Below are positions 9,043 through 20,549 of a stretch of DNA of 64,000 nt, in pieces. The stretch is from Photobacterium halotolerans DSM 18316. GTDB taxonomy: Bacteria > Pseudomonadota > Gammaproteobacteria > Enterobacterales > Vibrionaceae. The DNA is taken from the NCBI RefSeq assembly GCF_000425165.1, contig NZ_KE384320.1:282994-346993 (forward strand). The letters run 5' to 3'. The notes below the pieces were generated by a model. The model did not search any database. It saw only the letters and a program-made list of their open reading frames with translations, and was not told the DNA's origin. Within the stretch, counting starts at the first letter, position 1. The number at the start of each line of letters is the position of its first letter. The position numbers were made by a program, and so were the translations under genes.

Positions 9043-10896
9043 CTAAACCTCATCAATCGATTGACCGGCCAGTGCCTCCCGAATGGATTTATCCATACGG
9101 CGTGCGGCAAATTCCTGGCTTGCTTTATCAGTTTTCTTAATACCGGCTTCAATCGCACGCGGGTCTTCCCCCTGACGCAATTGAACCAGCTCCATCATGG
9201 CGGTTTCCAGTGCTTCGCGCTCTTGTTTCGACAGCAGTGTCTCGCCATCGGCAGCCAAGGCCGCAATCAGCCCTTCCAGCACCCGATCCGCCTCTACGCG
9301 CTGCTCAGCCAGTGCACGGGCATCTTTATCTTCGCGAGCATGTGTCATCGAATCGCGAATCATGTTGGCAATCTCGTCATCCGTCAAACCGTAAGACGGT
9401 TTCACCTGAATGGACGATTGCACACCAGAGCTTTTTTCCATCGCGGTGACCGACAGCAGCCCATCCGCATCGACCTGGTAGGTCACGCGCACATGTGCCG
9501 CGCCTGCGGCCATCGCAGGGATGCCACGCAGGGTAAAGCGGGCCAGTGAACGGCAGTCTGCGACCATTTCACGCTCACCTTGCACCACATGCACAGACAT
9601 TGCCGTCTGGCCGTCTTTAAAGGTGGTGAATTCCTGCGCCCGGGCAACCGGAATAGTGGTGTTACGGGGAATGATCTTTTCGATCATGCCGCCCATGGTT
9701 TCAATGCCCAGAGACAAAGGAATCACATCCAGCAGCAGCATTTCAGCATCGGGTTTATTACCGGCCAGAATATCGGCCTGGATCGCGGCACCGATAGCGA
9801 CCACTTTATCAGGGTCAATCGATGTCAGCGGGGTTTTGCCAAAGAATCCGCCCACCATTTCACGCACCAACGGCACACGGGTTGAGCCGCCGACCATCAC
9901 GGTTTCAATCACTTCATCGAGCTCAATACCCGCATCTTTCACCGCCCGGCGGCAAGACATCAGCGTCTTTTTCACCAGCGGCTGAATCAGGGTTTCAAAC
10001 TGAGTACGGGTGATTTGCCCCTGCCAGCCCAGCACGTCAATCTCCGCACTGTCGCTGTCAGTCAGAGCCACTTTGGCGTCTGTGGCAACATCTTGTAGTG
10101 CACGGCGCTCGGACGCCGTCAGAATGTCACTGTGGCCGCTTTGTGCCAGAATCCAGTCCGCCAGCAGATGATCGAAGTCATCGCCGCCCAGTGCTGTATC
10201 ACCACCGGTTGCCAGCACTTCAAATACACCTTTAGACAAACGTAAAATCGAGATATCAAAGGTACCGCCGCCAAGGTCATAAACGGCAATCACACCTTCC
10301 TGACCCGAATCCAGACCGTAGGCAATGGCTGCTGCAGTAGGTTCGTTGAGCAAACGCAATACTTTGAGATTGGCCAGTGACGCCGCATCTTTGGTGCCGG
10401 CACGCTGGGCATCGTCAAAATAGGCGGGAACCGTAATCACAACGCCTTCCAGTTCGCCGCCCAAGGTCGCTTTCGCACGCTCAGTCAGGGTTTTCAGAAT
10501 ATCCGCAGAGACCTGAACCGGATTAACCTTACCGCGGCGGGTCAGCAGTTGCGGTAAGCCTGACTCTGAGGCTTCAAACTGATAAGGCAAATTAGGGTAA
10601 CGTTGCTCAATATCGGTCAGCGAGCGTCCCATCATGCGTTTAACGGAAATAATGGTATTCGCAGGATCCTGCTGAGCCAGTTTTTTGGCTTCGTCGCCAA
10701 CGAGAATGCTTTGCTCATTATAATGAACAACAGAAGGTAGAATTGACTTGCCTTGCTCGTCGGGCAGGGTCTCGGCCACGCCACTACGCACAGCAGCAAC
10801 GAGAGAGTTGGTGGTTCCCAAGTCGATACCCACCGCCAGTTTGTGTTCGTGCGGTGCAGCGCTTTGACCAGGTTCAGCAATCTGTAACAGTGCCAT
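9043..10896 (-). CDS. hscA: Fe-S cluster assembly chaperone HscA (Hsp70 class)
   Basis: Specialised Hsp70 ATPase that, with HscB, acts on IscU through its LPPVK motif to release the cluster. The 617-residue protein shows Hsp70 blocks: [58 protein letters not shown] and [16 protein letters not shown]. The substrate-binding half contains [14 protein letters not shown]. It is distinct from dnaK at 61.5 kb, which has the long acidic tail that this protein lacks. Confidence 0.97.
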   Translation of the reverse strand: MALLQIAEPGQSAAPHEHKLAVGIDLGTTNSLVAAVRSGVAETLPDEQGKSILPSVVHYNEQSILVGDEAKKLAQQDPANTIISVKRMMGRSLTDIEQRYPNLPYQFEASESGLPQLLTRRGKVNPVQVSADILKTLTERAKATLGGELEGVVITVPAYFDDAQRAGTKDAASLANLKVLRLLNEPTAAAIAYGLDSGQEGVIAVYDLGGGTFDISILRLSKGVFEVLATGGDTALGGDDFDHLLADWILAQSGHSDILTASERRALQDVATDAKVALTDSDSAEIDVLGWQGQITRTQFETLIQPLVKKTLMSCRRAVKDAGIELDEVIETVMVGGSTRVPLVREMVGGFFGKTPLTSIDPDKVVAIGAAIQADILAGNKPDAEMLLLDVIPLSLGIETMGGMIEKIIPRNTTIPVARAQEFTTFKDGQTAMSVHVVQGEREMVADCRSLARFTLRGIPAMAAGAAHVRVTYQVDADGLLSVTAMEKSSGVQSSIQVKPSYGLTDDEIANMIRDSMTHAREDKDARALAEQRVEADRVLEGLIAALAADGETLLSKQEREALETAMMELVQLRQGEDPRAIEAGIKKTDKASQEFAARRMDKSIREALAGQSIDEV

Positions 10897-10935
10897 TGTC
10901 CTTCCTGTGGGCTTTAAGCTGGTAAGTAAATAAAA

Positions 10936-11451
10936 TCAGTCGAACAGCGTCTCTTCCAGACGTTCGACCTCGACTCGCAGCTTTTCGATGAATTTGAGTT
11001 TACGTACTGCGTCTGCTGCTGGTTCCCACTCGCCGGCTTCCAGCAATTGTTTCAATTCACTGAGTTGTGCTTTCTGCAAACTGACGGCCTGCTGCTCAAA
11101 ATCAAACAGCGCTGACTCAGGGTTCTCCGCGGAAGGGATCTCTTCCAGGGCTTCACGCAGTTCCATTTGCTGCATCAGAAATTCAGGATCCTGCAACGTC
11201 TGCTGTTCGGCGCGAATATCAACGCCGTTTTCTGCCAGCATATACTCTGCACGAGTCACCGGGTTTTTCAGGGTCTGGAATGCGTCATTGATGTGAGCAG
11301 CTTTTTGAACGGCCATCAGTCGATCGCGCTCAGAAGCTGTAGCAAAGTTATCCGGATGAAAACGTCGCTGCAGGTCGCGGAAACGTGTGGCAAGAAGGCT
11401 GCCGTCCAGTTCAAACTGGAAAGGCAGGCCAAATAGTTCGAAATGATTCAT
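10936..11451 (-). CDS. hscB: Fe-S cluster assembly co-chaperone HscB
   Basis: J-domain protein that delivers IscU to HscA. In 171 residues the N-terminal J-domain carries the HPD triad at 32-34 (RRFHPDNFATASERDRL), followed by the C-terminal three-helix IscU-binding domain. It lies between iscA and hscA in the canonical order. Confidence 0.96.
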   Translation of the reverse strand: MNHFELFGLPFQFELDGSLLATRFRDLQRRFHPDNFATASERDRLMAVQKAAHINDAFQTLKNPVTRAEYMLAENGVDIRAEQQTLQDPEFLMQQMELREALEEIPSAENPESALFDFEQQAVSLQKAQLSELKQLLEAGEWEPAADAVRKLKFIEKLRVEVERLEETLFD

Positions 11452-11532
11452 ATGGCGTCTGATATCGGTTTACAAGCAAGAGGCGCGAAACAGAATGCTC
11501 GCGCCCAGGCAATGTCTCGCCGTCAGCGAGTA

Positions 11533-11856
11533 TTAAACGTTGAAGCTTTCACCACAACCACATTCGCTCGACACGTTAGGGTTGTTAAATTGGAAACCTT
11601 CATTCAGTCCTTCTTTGACGAAATCCAGCTCTGTCCCTTCCAGGTAAACCAGGCTTTTGGCATCGACGATCACTTTAACGCCGAATTGCTCAAAGACCTC
11701 ATCGCCCTCGTCGATATCATCAACGAACTCAAGGACATAGGCCATACCAGAGCATCCGGATGTTCGGACACCCAATCGCAGGCCTAGACCTTTGCCCCGA
11801 TTTTCCAGGAAAGCCGCAACACGGCTCGCTGCAGTTTCAGTGATGGTAATGGCCAT
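11533..11856 (-). CDS. iscA: Iron-sulfur carrier IscA
   Basis: A-type carrier passing Fe-S clusters or iron to apoproteins. The start giving [13 protein letters not shown] (107 residues) is chosen; three further upstream codons are open. The three conserved cysteines are C35 ([10 protein letters not shown]), C99 and C101 (ECGCGESF). It starts 20 bp after iscU. Confidence 0.96.
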   Translation of the reverse strand: MAITITETAASRVAAFLENRGKGLGLRLGVRTSGCSGMAYVLEFVDDIDEGDEVFEQFGVKVIVDAKSLVYLEGTELDFVKEGLNEGFQFNNPNVSSECGCGESFNV

Positions 11857-11876
11857 GAACAACAACCCTTATTTCA

Positions 11877-12263
11877 TTAATTGCTTTGATGTTTCTTTTT
11901 GTAATCGCTAACAGCGGCTTTAATGGCGTCTTCAGCCAGAATTGAGCAGTGAACCTTCACTGGCGGCAGCTCAAGTTCTTCTGCAATCGCTGAGTTTTTG
12001 ATCGATGCTGCTTCGTCTAAGGTCTTGCCTTTGACCCACTCAGTAATGAGCGAGCTGGATGCGATAGCAGAACCGCAGCCGTAGGTTTTAAAACGTGCAT
12101 CTTCGATAATGCCTTGATCAGACACTTTGATTTGCAGTTTCATTACGTCGCCACACGCTGGCGCGCCAACCATACCGCTACCGATATTTTTATCGTCTTT
12201 ATCAAATGAGCCCACGTTCCGCGGGTTCTCGTAATGATCAATGACTTTGTCACTATATGCCAT
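11877..12263 (-). CDS. iscU: Fe-S cluster assembly scaffold IscU
   Basis: Scaffold on which IscS-derived sulfur and iron are built into [2Fe-2S] clusters. The start is MAYSDKVIDHYENPRNVG (128 residues, family length). Cluster ligands C37, C63 and C106 and the HscA-recognition motif LPPVK (99-103) are present. It follows iscS by 32 bp. Confidence 0.97.
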   Translation of the reverse strand: MAYSDKVIDHYENPRNVGSFDKDDKNIGSGMVGAPACGDVMKLQIKVSDQGIIEDARFKTYGCGSAIASSSLITEWVKGKTLDEAASIKNSAIAEELELPPVKVHCSILAEDAIKAAVSDYKKKHQSN

Positions 12264-12295
12264 GGTAATTTCCTCGAATTCGTGAAGACCGCAAC

Positions 12296-13510
12296 TTAGT
12301 GGTGTGCCCACTCAACTGTGTTCAGGTCGATTCCCTCTTTGTACATATCCCAAAGCGGTGACATCTCACGCAGCTTGTCTACTGCGGTACGGATCTGCGA
12401 AATTGCGTAGTCTACTTCTTCTTCTGTCGTGAATCGACCAAAAGAGAAGCGGATAGAACTGTGAGCCAATTCATCATTCAGGCCCAAAGCACGCAGTACA
12501 TACGAAGGCTCCAGACTGGCCGATGTACAGGCAGAACCGGACGAGACCGCCAGATCTTTCAGTGCCATCAGCAGTGACTCACCTTCAACAAACGCAAAGC
12601 TGATGTTCAGATTGTTAGGAACACGCTGCTCCAGATCACCGTTGACTGTCATCGCTTCAATATCTTTTACACCGTCCAGCAAGCGGTTACGCAGAGCCAG
12701 CGCATGCTGTCGGTCCAGATCCATTTCTTCTTTCGCGATACGGAAGGCTTCGCCCATACCGACGATTTGATGGGTAGCCAGAGTACCGGAACGCATACCA
12801 CGCTCATGACCGCCACCGTGCATTTGTGCTTCCAGGCGGATACGTGGTTTACGACGCACATACAGTGCACCGATACCTTTAGGACCGTAAACTTTGTGCG
12901 CAGACAGGGAAATCAGATCAACTTTCATTTCCTGTACATCAATCGGCAGCTTACCGGCAGACTGAGCGGCATCAACATGGAAAAACACGCCACGTTCGCG
13001 GCAGATTTCACCAATTGCGGTAATATCCTGAATCACACCGATTTCGTTGTTCACATGCATAATGGAAACAAGAATGGTGTCTTCACGGATGGCGTCACTC
13101 AGCTTCGCCAAATCGATCAAACCGTTTGACTCAGGCTCCAGGTAGGTCACTTCGTAGCCTTCACGCTCCAGCTGACGGCAAGGATCCAGAACCGCTTTAT
13201 GTTCTGTTTTACAGGTAATGATGTGCTTACCTTTTTTGCCGTAGAAGTGCGCAATACCTTTGATCGCCAAGTTATCAGATTCTGTTGCACCTGAGGTGAA
13301 CACGATCTCACGCGGGTCCGCATTCAGCAGGTCTGCCACTTGCTCACGGGCATTATCAACCGCTTCTTCAGCCTGCCAGCCAAAACGGTGGGAACGGGAG
13401 GCCGGGTTACCGAAGTTACCGTCCATTGTCATGCATTGCACCATTTTCTCGGCAACGCGGGGGTCTACAGGGCAAGTAGCGGAATAATCTAAGTATATTG
13501 GCAATTTCAT
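12296..13510 (-). CDS. iscS: Cysteine desulfurase IscS
   Basis: PLP enzyme that removes sulfur from cysteine and feeds IscU, tRNA thiolation and other acceptors. The start is [16 protein letters not shown] (404 residues), supported by GGAG 6 bp upstream; 17 in-frame upstream codons overlap iscR and are rejected. PLP Lys is K206 ([12 protein letters not shown]) and the active-site loop Cys is C328 ([17 protein letters not shown]). Confidence 0.97.
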   Translation of the reverse strand: MKLPIYLDYSATCPVDPRVAEKMVQCMTMDGNFGNPASRSHRFGWQAEEAVDNAREQVADLLNADPREIVFTSGATESDNLAIKGIAHFYGKKGKHIITCKTEHKAVLDPCRQLEREGYEVTYLEPESNGLIDLAKLSDAIREDTILVSIMHVNNEIGVIQDITAIGEICRERGVFFHVDAAQSAGKLPIDVQEMKVDLISLSAHKVYGPKGIGALYVRRKPRIRLEAQMHGGGHERGMRSGTLATHQIVGMGEAFRIAKEEMDLDRQHALALRNRLLDGVKDIEAMTVNGDLEQRVPNNLNISFAFVEGESLLMALKDLAVSSGSACTSASLEPSYVLRALGLNDELAHSSIRFSFGRFTTEEEVDYAISQIRTAVDKLREMSPLWDMYKEGIDLNTVEWAHH

Positions 13511-13541
13511 CTTCATCTCCAAAAACACGGGCCGCTGGGCG

Positions 13542-14048
13542 CTAGGAGCGAACATCGACACCTATAGTGGCGCTGTCGTGTGTATTCTTATGTCCAAAAG
13601 ACGACTTCTGAAGGCGCTGGTCCTGGCGGTCTGACACTGTCAGTACGTCGTTGTCCTGCATCAGTTCACCGAGCGTAATATTGTTCAGAAAGTCACTGAT
13701 ACGCGCGCTGAGGTCATGCCACAGGGTATGAGTCAGACAGCGTACACCGCCCTGACAATCCCCTTTACCGTGGCACTTCATGGCATCGACCGATTCGTCG
13801 ACGGCCGCAATCACAGTGCCGACAGCAATTTGATGCGCCTCTTCGCCCAGTCGGTAGCCACCGCCCGGACCACGCACGCTGGCCACCAGGCCGGCTTTAC
13901 GCAAGCGAGCAAACAATTGCTCCAAATAAGACAGTGAAATCCCCTGACGCTCTGAAATATCAGCCAGAGGCACTGGACCTTCCTGAGAATGCAGCGCAAC
14001 GTCCAACATGGCCGTGACTGCATACCGTCCTTTTGATGTCAATCTCAT
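13542..14048 (-). CDS. iscR: Iron-sulfur cluster regulator IscR
   Basis: Rrf2-family [2Fe-2S] transcription factor that represses its own operon when it holds a cluster. The 168-residue protein has an N-terminal winged helix ([40 protein letters not shown]) and the cluster ligands C92, C98, C104 and H107. It is the first gene of the isc operon, directly downstream of two IscR-type operators. Confidence 0.97.
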   Translation of the reverse strand: MRLTSKGRYAVTAMLDVALHSQEGPVPLADISERQGISLSYLEQLFARLRKAGLVASVRGPGGGYRLGEEAHQIAVGTVIAAVDESVDAMKCHGKGDCQGGVRCLTHTLWHDLSARISDFLNNITLGELMQDNDVLTVSDRQDQRLQKSSFGHKNTHDSATIGVDVRS

Positions 14049-14081
14049 AACACACCGCTACCTACTCGAATCTATGGCAGC

Positions 14082-14110
14082 AGTGTCGCATACCCGACTA
14101 AAATGGTCAA
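14082..14110 (-). promoter_or_regulatory. Promoter of the isc operon
   Basis: On the minus strand a -35 TTGACC (14105-14110), a 17-bp spacer and a -10-like GACACT (14082-14087) lie about 35 bp before the iscR start. The -35 falls inside the proximal IscR box, so bound IscR would block RNA polymerase. Confidence 0.6.
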
Positions 14111-14139
14111 GTATATACCCGACTAATTTAGTCGGGCAT
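14090..14139 (-). promoter_or_regulatory. Two abutting IscR type-1 operator sites
   Basis: Two 25-bp near-palindromes lie edge to edge, 14090-14114 and 14115-14139. Each fits the type-1 IscR consensus ATASYYGACTR-www-YAGTCRRSTAT: the distal site has GACTA/TAGTC arms and one departure from consensus (ATG for ATA), and the proximal site differs at one base (GACC). They occupy the promoter of iscR and imply classic [2Fe-2S]-IscR autorepression. Confidence 0.85.
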
Positions 14140-14157
14140 TATCTGTACATTAAACAA

Positions 14158-14892
14158 CTACTTTTTCTGGCCGGCGAGGGATTTTTGTACCGATGACAGC
14201 ACACCGCGCAGGATATTCAGCTCCTGCTCTTCGGGTCTGGCGCGCACAAACAGGCGCCGTAATTTCGCCATCACCATGCCGGAGCGGCTGCTGATGAACT
14301 GTGTCTGCTCCATGACGTCATACAAATGGTCAAAGAACTTTTCCAGTTCCATGGTACGCGGGTATTCAGGCAAGCTGTCATCGGCAGGAAACGCTTGAGA
14401 TTCCTTATCCAGATAAGCCATACGCACTTCATAACTGATCGTCTGCACAGCCATCGCCAGATTCAGCGAGCTGTATTCCGGGTTAGCGGGAATATACACG
14501 TGGCAGTGGCACTTTTGCAGCTCTTCGTTGGTCAAACCAGTACGTTCACGACCAAACAGCAAGGCTACCGGGTGAGCCGGCGCTTCCTCAATGGCTTTAA
14601 TGCCACACTCGCGGGGATTGAGCTGCGGCCATTCCAGACTACGGGAACGGGCGCTTGAACCGACCACCAGGCCGCAATCGGCAATGGCTTCATCCAGGCT
14701 GTTAACAATACGGGCGTTTTCGACAATGTCTGCCGCGCCGGCAGCCAGCGCGATAGCCTGGCCATCAATTTCACAAGCGGGCTCGACCAGAACAAGCTGG
14801 CTCAACCCCATCACTTTCATTGCTCGTGCCGCTGAGCCTATGTTGCCTGAATGTGATGTGCCCACCAGCACCACGCGGATTTGATCTAACAT
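14158..14892 (-). CDS. trmJ: tRNA (cytidine/uridine-2'-O-)-methyltransferase TrmJ
   Basis: SPOUT-class enzyme methylating the 2'-O of nucleotide 32 in several tRNAs. The start is [24 protein letters not shown] (244 residues); 16 upstream open codons are not family-like. SPOUT knot motifs are present: [36 protein letters not shown] and [16 protein letters not shown]. It lies upstream of iscR on the same strand and diverges from suhB, as in E. coli. Confidence 0.95.
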   Translation of the reverse strand: MLDQIRVVLVGTSHSGNIGSAARAMKVMGLSQLVLVEPACEIDGQAIALAAGAADIVENARIVNSLDEAIADCGLVVGSSARSRSLEWPQLNPRECGIKAIEEAPAHPVALLFGRERTGLTNEELQKCHCHVYIPANPEYSSLNLAMAVQTISYEVRMAYLDKESQAFPADDSLPEYPRTMELEKFFDHLYDVMEQTQFISSRSGMVMAKLRRLFVRARPEEQELNILRGVLSSVQKSLAGQKK

Positions 14893-15021
14893 GACGGCCT
14901 GTTTTCCAACTCTGATTCCAAAACCGGGGGATTTTAGCACAGCCTTCTGTAAAGTGGGGAAAACATTGTAAGCAACACCTGGCAGTCAGTTCCGGCCCCG
15001 GACTGGATAAAAAATCACCAC

Positions 15022-15049
15022 TTCCTTTTTACTCAGGCTCTGATATACT
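15022..15049 (+). promoter_or_regulatory. Candidate promoter of suhB
   Basis: A good -10 TATACT (15044-15049) lies 43 bp before the suhB start, with a weak -35 TTCCTT at 15022-15027 (16-bp spacer). Confidence 0.4.
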
Positions 15050-15092
15050 CGCCGCCGCTTTTTAGTTCTTTAACATCCGTTGGGAAGATCCT

Positions 15093-15893
15093 ATGCATCC
15101 GATGCTAAATATCGCGATCCGTGCTGTCCGTAAAGCCGGTGACCATGTCGCTAAGTCTTTAGAAAAACCGCAAGGCATTGAAGTAAGTAAAAAAGGCAAC
15201 GACGTTGTCACTAATATCGATCACGAAGCAGAAGCTATCATCATCGATACTATTCTGAAGTCTTATCCTGATCACTGCATCGTAGGTGCAGAGTCCGGCA
15301 CCAAAGAAGGCCGCGACAAAGAATGCCAATGGATTATCGACCCAGTGGATGGCACCAATAACTTCGCCCGCGGTATTCCGCACTATGCGATTTCTGTTGC
15401 CCTGCGTATGCGCGGCCGTACTGAAGTCGCCGCTGTTTACGATCCTGCCCGTAACGAACTCTTCACCGCAACCCGCGGTTCTGGCGCCCAGCTGAACAGC
15501 CAGCGCATCCGTGCTTCTCAGCCACGTAATCTGGCCGGTACGGTTCTGGCAAGCAGCCTGCCTTTCACTGCCAAACAACACTCTGAAAGCTACGCCAAAA
15601 TTCAGCAGGCGATGTTTGTAGAATGTGATGACATGCGTTTGTCCGGTTGTACCGCTTTGGATCTGTGCTACCTGGCCGCCGGCCGTGTAGACGGTGTGTT
15701 CAAGCTGAGCCAGAAGCCTTGGGAAATGGCAGCCGGTGAGCTGATTGCCCGTGAAGCCGGCGCTATCTGTACCGACTTCACCGGTAACACCAATTACCTG
15801 ACCTCTGGCAACATCGTTGCCGGCAATGTACGCGTCGTGAAGCCTATGCTGGCAAAAATCCGTGAACACGGTAGCGAAGCACTGAAAAAATAA
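15093..15893 (+). CDS. suhB: Inositol-1-monophosphatase family protein SuhB
   Basis: Mg-dependent inositol monophosphatase fold; in enterics SuhB mainly works in rRNA transcription antitermination and is not needed as an enzyme. The 266-residue protein retains the metal/catalytic motifs GAESG (around 66-70) and IDPVDGTNNFARG, plus the C-terminal WEMAAGELIAREAG block. It is transcribed away from trmJ and ends at a strong terminator shared with secF. Confidence 0.95.
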   Translation: MHPMLNIAIRAVRKAGDHVAKSLEKPQGIEVSKKGNDVVTNIDHEAEAIIIDTILKSYPDHCIVGAESGTKEGRDKECQWIIDPVDGTNNFARGIPHYAISVALRMRGRTEVAAVYDPARNELFTATRGSGAQLNSQRIRASQPRNLAGTVLASSLPFTAKQHSESYAKIQQAMFVECDDMRLSGCTALDLCYLAAGRVDGVFKLSQKPWEMAAGELIAREAGAICTDFTGNTNYLTSGNIVAGNVRVVKPMLAKIREHGSEALKK

Positions 15894-15946
15894 TGCGGTA
15901 CTGAAACAAATACCACTGCCTGTGCGGTGGTTTTCAGCAGCCATAC

Positions 15947-15983
15947 AAAAAGCCCCGGCAATCAGATTGCCGGGGCTTTTTTA
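15947..15983. terminator. Bidirectional terminator between suhB and secF
   Basis: A 12-bp perfect stem (AGCCCCGGCAAT / ATTGCCGGGGCT) with a 3-nt loop CAG is flanked by AAAA on the left and TTTTTT on the right, so it can stop both the plus-strand suhB and minus-strand secF transcripts. Confidence 0.92.
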
Positions 15984-16032
15984 CGTCTTCAGCCAACGTT
16001 AAAGGGCAGAAGTAAACCTGCCCCAATCGCCA

Positions 16033-16980
16033 TTACGGCATGGCGTCGAATTCTTCGCCTTCTTTTTCCACTTTTGGCGGCATCAGGTGCTCACGGGTAA
16101 TACCCAGTTTCAGCGCCAGTGCCGAAGCCACATAGATAGAAGAATAGGTACCGACGGTAATACCGATCAGCAGTGCTGTGGCAAACCCGTGAATCATAGT
16201 GCCGCCTTTCATAAACAGGGCGATCACCACGAACAAGGTGGTCCCTGAAGTGATCAGGGTACGGCTCAGGGTTTGAGTAATCGAATTATTCATCACCTCT
16301 GCCGGGCCGCCCTTGCGCATCTTGCGGAAGTTCTCACGGATACGGTCAAACACCACTATGGTGTCATTGAGTGAGTAACCGACAACAGTCAGCAGCGCGG
16401 CAACAATCGTCAGATCAACCTCGATTTGCAGCAGTGAAAAAATACCAATAGTGATGATGACATCGTGAGTCAGGGACAGTACCGCACCGGCGGCCAGACG
16501 CCACTCAAAACGCATGGATACATACAGCAGAATACAGATCAGTGAGACCAGAATAGCCAGACCGCCCGCTTCTGCCAGCTCGTCACCGACATTCGGGCCG
16601 ACAAACTCAATCCGGCGCATTTCGACATTCTGGTGTGTACCTTCACGGAGGGCATCCAGGATCTGATTGCCCAGAGTTTCACCTGCCACACCTTCACGCG
16701 GCTGGAGACGTACCATGACATCACGGGCCGTACCGAAATTCTGAACAATAGCATCGCCAAAACCGGACGCTTCGAGTGAATCACGAATCTGACCCAAATC
16801 CGCAGGCTGCTCAAAGCCCACTTCAATCAGGGTACCGCCGGTGAAATCCAGCCCCCAGTTCATGCCTTTCGTGACAACAATAGCAATGGAAGCAGTGATC
16901 ATCACTGCAGACAATACAAAGGCCAGTTTCGACCAACGCATAAAGTCGATCACTTTATCCGCTTTCATTAACTGAAACAT
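16033..16980 (-). CDS. secF: Protein translocase accessory subunit SecF
   Basis: With SecD forms the proton-driven complex that assists late protein export through SecYEG. The 315-residue protein has an N-terminal membrane segment, the periplasmic domain start GLDFTGGTLIEVGF, and five C-terminal transmembrane helices with TVVGYSLNDTIVVFDRIREN. It is 12 bp after secD in the yajC-secD-secF run. Confidence 0.97.
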   Translation of the reverse strand: MFQLMKADKVIDFMRWSKLAFVLSAVMITASIAIVVTKGMNWGLDFTGGTLIEVGFEQPADLGQIRDSLEASGFGDAIVQNFGTARDVMVRLQPREGVAGETLGNQILDALREGTHQNVEMRRIEFVGPNVGDELAEAGGLAILVSLICILLYVSMRFEWRLAAGAVLSLTHDVIITIGIFSLLQIEVDLTIVAALLTVVGYSLNDTIVVFDRIRENFRKMRKGGPAEVMNNSITQTLSRTLITSGTTLFVVIALFMKGGTMIHGFATALLIGITVGTYSSIYVASALALKLGITREHLMPPKVEKEGEEFDAMP

Positions 16981-16992
16981 GTCAGCGTCTCC

Positions 16993-18837
16993 TTAGATCG
17001 ACAGTTTATCGATGCGCTTACCGCCATACAGCAGGTTCACCAACATACGGGTGCCCACGATAGCCGTAAACATAGAGGTCAGAATACCGATAGACAGCGT
17101 CACCGCGAAGCCTTTAATCGCCCCCGTACCGACCGCAAACAGAATGATAGCGGTGATCAGCGTGGTAATATTGGCATCAGCGATAGTGCTGAACGCATTG
17201 GCGTAACCTTGCTGAATCGCCTGCTGCGGGCTGCGACCATCGCGCAGCTCTTCACGAATCCGCTCGAAGATCAGCACGTTGGCATCCACCGCCATACCCA
17301 CCGTCAGTACGATACCGGCAATCCCCGGCAAGGTCATAGTGGCGCCCGGAATCATGGACATCACACCAATGATCAAGACCAGGTTCATCGTCAGCGCCAG
17401 GTTGGCAATCAGACCGAACTTGCGGTAGTAGAGCAAAGTGAACAACATCACGGCGACCATGCCCCAGATACAGGCCTGGATCCCCATGTCGATGTTCTGC
17501 TGACCCATAGAAGGACCGATAGTGCGCTCTTCCACAATGGAAATTGGCGCGATCAGTGCACCGGCACGCAACAGCAGTGCCAGGTTATGCGCTTCAGCCT
17601 GGCTGTCGATCCCGGTAATACGGAAATCACGTCCCAGCGCGGTCTGAATCGTTGCCTGGTTAATCACTTCTTCGTGTTTTTCCAGAATCACTTTACCAGC
17701 CGGGGAACGCTTGCCGCTGTCTTTATATTCAATGAACAGCGTTGCCATCAGCTTACCCACGTTATTACGGGAGAAAGCTGTCATTTTATTACCGCCTTCG
17801 CTGTCCAGCTTGATGTTCACCTGAGGGCGGCCATATTCGTCATTGCTGGATGTAGAATCGGTAATGTGTGAACCTTCAAGGATCACCCGCTTTTTCAGCA
17901 CCACAGGATTCCCGTCACGGGAGGTTTTCACCTCGCTGCCTGGCGGTACACGTCCTGCAGCGGCGGCTGCCAGATCCACGTTAGTATCCACTTCACGGAA
18001 TTCCAGGGTTGCGGTGGCACCGAGAATTTCTTTAGCCCGTGCCGTATCCTGTACGCCCGGCAGTTCCACAACAATGCGGTTAGCGCCCTGACGCTGAACC
18101 AGTGGCTCTGCTACACCCAGTTCGTTAACCCGGTTACGCAGAATAGTGATGTTCTGAGCAACGGCATAGTTACGAATTTCCTGCATCCGCGCTTCAGTGA
18201 AGCTGGCGGTGAGTGCAAAGCCACTGCCTTCAACGAACAGCATGTCCGGGTGCGAAGCCGACAGTGTACGTCTGGCTTCCTGTACCTGCTCGTCGTTACG
18301 AAGCCGGATTTCCACCCCGTCGTCTTTCACCGAAATCGCACGGTAACGGATACGGGCTTCACGCAGCTCAGTACGGAAAGTATCTTCTTGCTGACCCAGC
18401 AGTTTGTCCATCGCAGCATCCATATCCACTTCCATCAGGAAGTGCACACCGCCGCGCAGGTCCAGGCCGAGTTTCATTGGAGTGGCGCCCAGGCTTTCCA
18501 GCCAGGCAGGAGTAGAAGGTGCCAGGTTCAGAGCAACAACATAGTTATCGCCAAGAAATTGATTCATTAAATCGCGGGCACTGATTTGCGTCTCAGTGTC
18601 TTTGAAGCGGACCAGAATAGCCCCGTTTTCGAATGCGACAGATTTGTAGGAGAGTTTATCTTGATTAAGCTGCTCGGTAACTTTATCCAGCGTGGCCATT
18701 TCTACCGAGGCGCCACGCGCCCCGGAGATTTGAATCGCTGGATCTTCACCGAACACATTGGGAAGTGCATAGAGCAAGCCGACGAGCAGTGCGAACACCA
18801 CCATCAGGTTCTTCCACAAGGGATACCGGTTTAACAC
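16993..18837 (-). CDS. secD: Protein translocase accessory subunit SecD
   Basis: Large RND-like partner of SecF. The 614-residue protein has an N-terminal membrane helix, the D1 motif [15 protein letters not shown], a large periplasmic P1 region, and the C-terminal membrane bundle with [21 protein letters not shown] carrying the conserved Asp used in proton coupling. It is 25 bp after yajC. Confidence 0.97.
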   Translation of the reverse strand: MLNRYPLWKNLMVVFALLVGLLYALPNVFGEDPAIQISGARGASVEMATLDKVTEQLNQDKLSYKSVAFENGAILVRFKDTETQISARDLMNQFLGDNYVVALNLAPSTPAWLESLGATPMKLGLDLRGGVHFLMEVDMDAAMDKLLGQQEDTFRTELREARIRYRAISVKDDGVEIRLRNDEQVQEARRTLSASHPDMLFVEGSGFALTASFTEARMQEIRNYAVAQNITILRNRVNELGVAEPLVQRQGANRIVVELPGVQDTARAKEILGATATLEFREVDTNVDLAAAAAGRVPPGSEVKTSRDGNPVVLKKRVILEGSHITDSTSSNDEYGRPQVNIKLDSEGGNKMTAFSRNNVGKLMATLFIEYKDSGKRSPAGKVILEKHEEVINQATIQTALGRDFRITGIDSQAEAHNLALLLRAGALIAPISIVEERTIGPSMGQQNIDMGIQACIWGMVAVMLFTLLYYRKFGLIANLALTMNLVLIIGVMSMIPGATMTLPGIAGIVLTVGMAVDANVLIFERIREELRDGRSPQQAIQQGYANAFSTIADANITTLITAIILFAVGTGAIKGFAVTLSIGILTSMFTAIVGTRMLVNLLYGGKRIDKLSI

Positions 18838-18862
18838 TGAGAAGATCCTTCAAAGCCATAAA

Positions 18863-19198
18863 TTACAGTGATTTCATTGTGCCTTTTGGCAGAACAGCAG
18901 AAACGAAATCCTTTTTGATGGTAACTTCAGTTGTGTCGTTCAGTGCGATCACAATGTAGTCATTTTCCGCTGAGACTTTGGTGATCTTACCCACCAGGCC
19001 GCCATTGGTCAGCACTTCATCACCTTTGCCCATCGAAGACATCAGGTTTTTATGCTCTTTCACCCGCTTGGCCTGCGGGCGGTAGATCATGAAGTAGAAA
19101 ATTACAGCAAACAGAGCCAGCATGATAAACAGCTGCATGCCGCCACCTTGTGGAGCGCCTTCTGCTGCTGCATGTGCCTGAGAAATAAAAAGACTCAT
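18863..19198 (-). CDS. yajC: Preprotein translocase subunit YajC
   Basis: Small single-pass membrane protein that associates with SecDF. It has 111 residues, one transmembrane helix at about 22-42 (MQLFIMLALFAVIFYFMIY) followed by RPQAKRVKEHKNLMSSMGKGDEVLTNGG, the family hallmark. It lies between tgt and secD. Confidence 0.96.
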   Translation of the reverse strand: MSLFISQAHAAAEGAPQGGGMQLFIMLALFAVIFYFMIYRPQAKRVKEHKNLMSSMGKGDEVLTNGGLVGKITKVSAENDYIVIALNDTTEVTIKKDFVSAVLPKGTMKSL

Positions 19199-19219
19199 TT
19201 ATTCACGTCCTCGTTATAG

Positions 19220-20380
<1,161 letters not shown>

Positions 20381-20549
20381 TTAAGTAGATGCAAAAGGCC
20401 CGTCGCCTGATGCACTGCAACCCCAACCAATCAGGATCGCGAACTGTCCGGCCCAAGACCAGACAGTGATATTGAGTAAAAGTTCAGTTATTCAGGCTGC
20501 CGCGCCAGATTTCACGCGCACAGGCGGATATTAGTGCAGCGCAGCAGAT

